From positions 22,064 to 30,915 of the forward strand of contig PMLO01000030.1 in assembly GCA_003158895.1 (NCBI GenBank): DNA of 8,852 nt, in the 5' to 3' direction. Under the pieces are notes generated by a model, which did not search any database, had not been told where the DNA came from, and was given only the letters and a program-made list of their open reading frames with translations. Shown here piece after piece: positions 5,890 to 8,852 of this stretch. Position 1 is the first letter of the stretch. Every line of letters starts with the position of its first letter. Source of the DNA: Propionibacteriaceae bacterium. Lineage in GTDB: Bacteria > Actinomycetota > Actinomycetes > Propionibacteriales > Propionibacteriaceae. A program made the translations under genes and the position numbers.

Positions 5890-6129
5890 TCACGACCCAG
5901 GGACCGGCCTCTCCTGCACCACGCGAAGCTCCTGGCGACCTTGCGGAAGGTCGACCTCGACCAGCGAGTCGAGGCCGACCTGGCGCCCCCGCCTGATCTC
6001 GAGCTCGCCATCGACCCTCACCATTCCACTGACGATCAGCGCCTTGGCCTCGCCCCCGTCTGTGACGAGATTGGCGAACTTGAGCAACTGCCCCAGACGA
6101 ATGGCGTCCCCGCTTATTTCGATCTCCAC
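5890..6129 (-). CDS. Small S4-domain RNA-binding protein (YbcJ/RlbA-like)
   Basis: 79 residues from GTG 6129. The S4 fold covers nearly all of it: AIRLGQLLKFANLVTDGGEAK (9-29, with the conserved RLGQ.LK..N), then IVSGMVRVDGE and EIRRGRQVGLDSLVEV. S4 domains bind structured RNA, usually rRNA or tRNA. Single-domain versions occur as companions of ribosome-associated or DNA-replication genes, and their targets are mostly unknown. The frame opens further at GTG 6174 (94 residues), but the added Val/Ala-rich stretch is not part of the fold. No Shine-Dalgarno sequence is clear at either start, so the start is uncertain. It follows the acetyltransferase gene on the same strand after 86 nt and may be the last gene of that transcript. 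Confidence 0.88.
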   Translation of the reverse strand: MEIEISGDAIRLGQLLKFANLVTDGGEAKALIVSGMVRVDGELEIRRGRQVGLDSLVEVDLPQGRQELRVVQERPVPGS

Positions 6130-6215
6130 CCCGCCAGTCTGGACCACTGCTGCAGCTGGTGCCCACACCACCACGCGCTGCGGCCACGCCAGCTGCCCGG
6201 TCGAGGTCGACCAGG

Positions 6216-6740
6216 CTAGAGAGCTATCCAGTAGCGGCGGGTTCGGCCGAGCTCGGTCTGGCGTACGTCCTCGAGGACTCCCGCGTTGCTCTCGATGGTC
6301 CGAGCCGAGGCGGCATTGGCGTCGTCGCAGGTGACAAGCACACGATCCAGTCCCAACGCGCGAGCCTCGGGCAGAACGGCTCTCAAGGCCCAGGTGGCCA
6401 GGCCGCGCCTTCGAGCCGATGGGCGAACGCCATATCCGATGTGCCCGCCTGCGCGCAGCAGGAAGTCGTTCAGCGTGTGCCGAAGCGAGATCGCTCCGAG
6501 ATACTCATCGTCCTCGACGATCCACCAGTAGCTGGCATGCACGAGGCCTTCGTCCAGAACGGTGGAAGGGTCAGATTCACCGCGTAGGCGCTCCACCCAC
6601 GCGGCGAAGCCCTCAACGGTGTCGACGTCATCACCGACGCGCAGACCAGCACCATCCTGATGAGTCTCCCGACCCCACTCCTCACGGGCAGCCAACCAGG
6701 AGTCACGCAGCTGCGTTGTGGGCGACGTGAGTCTCGGCAT
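6216..6740 (-). CDS. GNAT family N-acetyltransferase
   Basis: 174 residues, a normal length for a single GNAT domain. These enzymes move an acetyl group from acetyl-CoA to an amine. The acetyl-CoA pyrophosphate loop is visible as VRPSARRRGLATWAL (105-119, the R/Q-x-x-G-x-A pattern). The preceding beta strands are YWWIVEDDEYLGAISLRH (71-88) and HIGYGV. The C-terminal part has the usual CDDANAASARTIESNAG segment (138-154) and a closing RRYWI. The N-terminal 60 residues are a helical lid with no obvious signature, so the substrate (antibiotic, protein N-terminus, small amine) cannot be told. ATG 6740 lies 11 nt after the XRE stop. There is no Shine-Dalgarno sequence, but TAGCGT (6754-6749), overlapping that stop, could be the -10 of a nearly leaderless message starting at 6742-6740. 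Confidence 0.9.
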   Translation of the reverse strand: MPRLTSPTTQLRDSWLAAREEWGRETHQDGAGLRVGDDVDTVEGFAAWVERLRGESDPSTVLDEGLVHASYWWIVEDDEYLGAISLRHTLNDFLLRAGGHIGYGVRPSARRRGLATWALRAVLPEARALGLDRVLVTCDDANAASARTIESNAGVLEDVRQTELGRTRRYWIAL

Positions 6741-6748
6741 GCCAAGGG

Positions 6749-6754
6749 ACGCTA
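6749..6754 (-). promoter_or_regulatory. Possible -10 element of a leaderless acetyltransferase transcript
   Basis: TAGCGT on the minus strand fits TANNNT and ends 8 nt before the ATG at 6740. Its first three bases are the stop codon of the upstream XRE gene. No clear -35 was seen. It would let the acetyltransferase be expressed apart from the repressed DUF2975/XRE unit. Confidence 0.3.
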
Positions 6755-6985
6755 CATCAGCGGCGCCGGGTCCACGACGGTGAAGATGTCCCCTGGTGTG
6801 CAGCCGAGCGCGTCGCAGAGTCCGGTCAAGGTCGTGAAGCGGACCGCCTTCGCATGGTTGTTCTTGAGGATCGACAGGTTGACCACGCTGAGGCCGACGC
6901 GGTCGGCAAGCTCCGTCAGACTCATGCCACGGTCGCTGAGCAGGACGTCAATGTTGCACACGATCCGCGATTCCGCTGCTGGCAC
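6752..6985 (-). CDS. XRE-family (YozG-like) transcriptional regulator
   Basis: 77 residues, almost wholly a Cro/C1-type helix-turn-helix of the YozG subgroup: IVCNIDVLLSDRGMSLTELA (8-27), the recognition region DRVGLSVVNLSILKNNHAKAVR (28-49, with a break in mid-helix), then LTGLCDALGCTPGDIFTVV (53-71). Small YozG-like regulators are commonly encoded next to DUF2975 membrane proteins (as yozG beside yoaS in Bacillus subtilis, from memory), as here. The GTG 6985 start shares one base with the upstream TAG stop (TAGTG), so translation is probably coupled; AGGTGAT just upstream may help. The frame is open far upstream, but that part is the shadow of the membrane-protein gene. The likely role is repression of its own operon through the dyad at 7613-7647, inferred from position. 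Confidence 0.9.
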   Translation of the reverse strand: MPAAESRIVCNIDVLLSDRGMSLTELADRVGLSVVNLSILKNNHAKAVRFTTLTGLCDALGCTPGDIFTVVDPAPLM

Positions 6986-7602
6986 TAGATCACCTGGTCC
7001 AGCTCCGACGCGAGCCTGGCCCCGTGTCGCAGTGTGGTGGCGAAGGCGATGCAAAGGTAAAGGGCGAACATCGGTGCCCACATGGCCGTCGGGATCGTGA
7101 CTGTGTTCGCGGCCCAGCCCAGGCTTCCCAGTGCCCAGTTCGTACCGAAGAGAACCAGGCCGGTCGGTACCACAGCAAGCGCGCTCAGGCATCCCGCGAG
7201 GATGTTCAGAGCCCGCCGGACTTGCCGGTCGAAGACGGACTGTGCGCTGCCCACCTTCACCAGAACGAGGCCCAGCGCAGCAAGTGATGCAGCCCACAAC
7301 AGCGGGGTGAGCGCGTCCCCGCACTGGACGAGCCAGCGCGCAGACGAGGGAATCTGGCCCACGGGCACCATCACCTGGTATGGCCAGGTGAGGCTCGCGC
7401 CCGGGGCCACCGACCAGGTGCCCGCCGACGGTCGGCTGTAATCGCTGGAACTGAGCGAAAGGACGGCCACGCCCGAGGTGATCGTGGCCCAGGTGTTGAT
7501 CAGCCCATAGAGCCCCACCGCCGCGGCAGCGACCAGGGTTGCCCAGCCCATCGTGGCCATGTTCCGCGTGGTGGTCTCCAGGCTGGCTCGAACCCGCATC
7601 AT
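6985..7602 (-). CDS. DUF2975 membrane protein
   Basis: 205 residues with four predicted membrane helices (about 18-40, 98-115, 133-153, 172-190). An extracytoplasmic Ser/Trp/Pro-rich segment (50-90: YSRPSAGTWSVAPG, then TWPYQVMVP) lies between the first two. The stretch SVFDRQVRRAL after helix 2 and the tail FATTLRHGARLASELDQVI fit the DUF2975 pattern. The function of the family is unknown; its constant pairing with a YozG-type regulator suggests a membrane-linked signal or regulated membrane component. ATG 7602 and 7599 are both possible; GAGGAG (7613-7608) lies 5 nt before the first and 8 nt before the second, so the second is better spaced. It is the first gene of the minus-strand run and the only one with a strong promoter. 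Confidence 0.85.
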   Translation of the reverse strand: MMRVRASLETTTRNMATMGWATLVAAAAVGLYGLINTWATITSGVAVLSLSSSDYSRPSAGTWSVAPGASLTWPYQVMVPVGQIPSSARWLVQCGDALTPLLWAASLAALGLVLVKVGSAQSVFDRQVRRALNILAGCLSALAVVPTGLVLFGTNWALGSLGWAANTVTIPTAMWAPMFALYLCIAFATTLRHGARLASELDQVI

Positions 7603-7612
7603 CTCAGCTCCT

Positions 7613-7647
7613 CATAACGAATACCGCTACCAACGATATTCGTTATG
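7613..7647. repeat. Perfect 11-bp inverted repeat, probable operator of the DUF2975/XRE operon
   Basis: Arms CATAACGAATA (7613-7623) and TATTCGTTATG (7637-7647) are exact reverse complements separated by 13 nt. A second shorter dyad, AACGA-TAT-TCGTT (7632-7644), is nested in the right arm, giving three AACGA half-sites in all. The AT-rich arms stand out from the surrounding DNA. The right arm overlaps the -10 and the left arm lies just downstream of the expected transcription start, reaching the ribosome binding site. This is how an autorepressor would block the promoter. Confidence 0.75.
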
Positions 7648-7660
7648 CATGCCATGTCAA
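7633..7660 (-). promoter_or_regulatory. Promoter of the DUF2975/XRE operon
   Basis: On the minus strand: a perfect -35 TTGACA (7660-7655), a 16-nt spacer, and -10 TATCGT (7638-7633). The predicted start is about 7626, leaving a leader of about 24 nt with GAGGAG before the ATG. This is the best promoter match in the window. Confidence 0.65.
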
Positions 7661-7742
7661 TCGCTTGGACCAGGTGAGTCGTGACGTCTCTCATGCTCTA
7701 TCGGCAGCAGCGTCCCGACACGGATCGCACGGTCGCGCACGG

Positions 7743-7748
7743 TATCGT
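7743..7748 (+). promoter_or_regulatory. -10 element of a probable leaderless gene
   Basis: TATCGT fits TANNNT and ends 8 nt before the ATG at 7756, so transcription would begin at 7755-7756, the start codon. The following gene has no Shine-Dalgarno sequence, as expected for a leaderless message. No good -35 is visible. Confidence 0.45.
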
Positions 7749-7755
7749 CACGGTC

Positions 7756-8028
7756 ATGGCCCGCCGTCCGAGCAAGCATCTGCGTGCTCCCCGACCACTG
7801 TCGGCCGGTCATGCGACGAGCGTCGAGAAGATTGACGGACGCTGGATCGTACGAAGCGTGCCCGGTGCCGCCGCGACCAAGCCGTACCGCTGCCCCGGCT
7901 GCGACCATCCCGTGGCGGCAGGCACGCCGCACGTGGTCGCGTGGCCGAGCACCCCGGAGCTCGGGCTGGAGCATGCCGTGGACGCCCGGCGCCACTGGCA
8001 CACCGCGTGCTGGGAGCGCCGCCGATGA
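7756..8028 (+). CDS. Small zinc-ribbon-like conserved actinobacterial protein
   Basis: 90 residues. A basic N-terminus (MARRPSKHLRAPR) is followed by a short beta strand around VEKIDGRWIVRSV, then CPGC (46-49), TPHVVAWP (57-64) and a C-terminal RRHWHTACW (78-86). Cys46, Cys49, His59, His80/82 and Cys85 could hold a zinc ion in a treble-clef or ribbon fold. I recall similar short proteins in many actinobacteria, often mislabelled ATP/GTP-binding; no nucleotide-binding motif is present here. Function is unknown; nucleic-acid binding is plausible given the basic tail and metal site. The start ATG 7756 was chosen for the clear -10 and for homologue-like length; the open frame from 7681 lacks support. 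The stop overlaps the next start (ATGA), so it is co-translated with the hydrolase. Confidence 0.8.
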   Translation: MARRPSKHLRAPRPLSAGHATSVEKIDGRWIVRSVPGAAATKPYRCPGCDHPVAAGTPHVVAWPSTPELGLEHAVDARRHWHTACWERRR

Positions 8029-8798
8029 GCCTGGCGGTGACACGCGTCGGCGAGGGGCCTGTCTCGTACTTATTCCTCCACGGCCTGCTCGGCCAGGGGA
8101 AGAACTGGTCGACTATCGCCAAGCTGCTGCTCCCCGCGGGCAGCCTGCTCGTCGACCTCCCCGATCACGGCCGGTCACCCTGGGCCGAGGACGGGTCGTA
8201 CGAGTCCATGGCCGATGCCGTCGCCGACCTGCTGCGCGAGCTCGCGGAGCCAGCGCCGGTCACCCTCGTGGGCCACTCGATGGGCGGCAAGGTGGCGATG
8301 CTGGTGGCCCTCGGACATCCCGAGCTCGTCGGCAGGCTCGCGGTGGTCGACATCTCCCCCGCCGAGACGGACGCCACGGAGTTCGTCCGCTACCTCGACG
8401 CGATGCTGGCGATGGACCTCTCACAGGTTTCGACGCGAGCCGACGCCGACGCCCGGCTGCTCGAGGCCGCGCCTGACCCGGTCGTACGGGGCTTTCTGCT
8501 CCAGGGTCTGCAACGCACGGACACGGGCTGGTCCTGGCTGCCGAACCTTGCAGGCCTGCGCCGCGGCATCGCCCGCATCGGCGGCTGGCCCGCGGCGAGC
8601 GGGACGTACGACGGCCCCGTGCTGTGGGTCGGCGGTGACAGGTCCGACTACGTGACCCGCGACCAGCTGCCCGCCATGCGTGCGCTGTTCCCCCGGGTCC
8701 GGCTCGTCGTGGTCAAGGGCGCCGGGCACTGGGTCCACGCCGACCAGCCGGCGGTCGTTGCGGAGACGCTCCGCCAGTGGGTGTCCGCTACCGCCTGA
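8025..8798 (+). CDS. Alpha/beta hydrolase (YbfF/ABHD11-like esterase)
   Basis: 257 residues, a complete single-domain alpha/beta hydrolase. The oxyanion-loop motif is FLHGLLGQGKNW (17-28), followed by LLVDLPDHGRS (41-51). The nucleophile elbow is VGHSMGG with Ser85; the histidine is His235 in KGAGHWVHAD. The acid is either Asp109 (VVDISPAE) or Asp205 (VGGDRSDYV); relatives of the YbfF type also have an aspartate in the first position. The GGDRSDYV-to-HWVHAD layout fits the YbfF/ABHD11 group of short-chain acyl esterases and thioesterases rather than lipases. There is no signal peptide, so it is cytoplasmic. Start ATG 8025 overlaps the stop of the zinc-ribbon-like gene; the longer frame from 7941 is that gene's shadow. 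The natural substrate is unknown. It converges with 3 bp between stops on the next gene. Confidence 0.93.
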   Translation: MSLAVTRVGEGPVSYLFLHGLLGQGKNWSTIAKLLLPAGSLLVDLPDHGRSPWAEDGSYESMADAVADLLRELAEPAPVTLVGHSMGGKVAMLVALGHPELVGRLAVVDISPAETDATEFVRYLDAMLAMDLSQVSTRADADARLLEAAPDPVVRGFLLQGLQRTDTGWSWLPNLAGLRRGIARIGGWPAASGTYDGPVLWVGGDRSDYVTRDQLPAMRALFPRVRLVVVKGAGHWVHADQPAVVAETLRQWVSATA

Positions 8799-8801
8799 CG
8801 C

Positions 8802-8852
8802 TCAGCCGACGGTCACCGTAAGGATCTTCGCCGGATTGTTCGGCTTCCCTCC
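8802..8852 (-). CDS. C-terminal fragment of a further gene, cut by the window edge
   Basis: Sixteen codons and a TGA (8804-8802) are readable on the minus strand: GGKPNNPAKILTVTVG. The alternating hydrophobic end (ILTVTV) looks like a final beta strand. The tight 3-bp convergence with the hydrolase is typical of this compact genome. Too little is present to assign a family. Confidence 0.5.
   Translation of the reverse strand, partial: GGKPNNPAKILTVTVG

Noticed and set aside
5289..6129. HicB-like gene and S4 gene as a toxin-antitoxin pair
   Set aside because: The genes converge, are 124 bp apart, and the S4 protein has no HicA-like features.
6216..6985. XRE regulator plus GNAT acetyltransferase as a GNAT/RHH-type toxin-antitoxin module
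   Set aside because: Known GNAT toxins pair with ribbon-helix-helix or other dedicated antitoxins; here the regulator belongs to the YozG/DUF2975 pairing and the acetyltransferase has its own likely -10 element.
6752..7324. 190-residue version of the XRE regulator
   Set aside because: The first 113 residues are out-of-frame reading of the DUF2975 gene; the helix-turn-helix protein starts at GTG 6985 with a TAGTG overlap.
1..8852. tRNA, rRNA, CRISPR, IS or phage genes
   Set aside because: Both strands were read for tRNA-like GTTCGA arms, direct repeat arrays, transposase or integrase motifs; the few GTTCGAA matches lie inside coding frames and no supporting structure was found.

Overview
The window looks like a chromosomal segment of a high-GC Gram-positive bacterium (Actinomycetota). 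The sequence is GC-rich throughout and uses GTG starts freely. It carries nucS, the mismatch endonuclease that replaces MutS/MutL in most actinobacteria, and several TANNNT -10 motifs sit so close to start codons that the transcripts may be leaderless. I cannot name the genus. No RNA gene, CRISPR array, transposase or integrase was seen.

Layout. (1) 1-2165, plus strand: the 3' part of a long Ala/Glu-rich coiled-coil protein, coupled by an ATGA overlap to an AI-2E-family (UPF0118) membrane protein. (2) 2170-2871, minus: nucS, converging on the transporter with 4 bp between them; its start region holds a -10-like motif inside a perfect dyad. (3) 3168-3428, plus: a small two-helix membrane protein. 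(4) 3521-4240, minus: an unrecognised Trp-rich protein. (5) 4410-5066, plus: a stand-alone Lon substrate-binding-domain protein. (6) 5289-5765, plus: a HicB-antitoxin-like protein with a C-terminal helix-turn-helix, without a HicA partner nearby, behind a promoter that carries an inverted repeat. (7) 7602-5890, minus: a run of four genes, namely a DUF2975 membrane protein, a YozG-like XRE regulator (1-nt stop/start overlap), a GNAT acetyltransferase and a small S4 RNA-binding protein. The run is headed by a good promoter (TTGACA-N16-TATCGT) embedded in a perfect 11-bp dyad. (8) 7756-8798, plus: a small zinc-ribbon-like protein, probably leaderless, coupled by ATGA to an alpha/beta hydrolase. 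(9) 8802-8852, minus: the C-terminal tail of a further gene.

Most of this is ordinary actinobacterial housekeeping and small accessory genes. The best leads are regulatory: the dyads at the DUF2975/XRE promoter, at the nucS start and at the HicB-like promoter. The unknown Trp-rich protein and the coiled-coil/AI-2E transporter pair also deserve a look. I do not see a defence island, secondary-metabolite cluster or clearly new multi-gene system; anything new here would be a small regulatory or protein-family observation.
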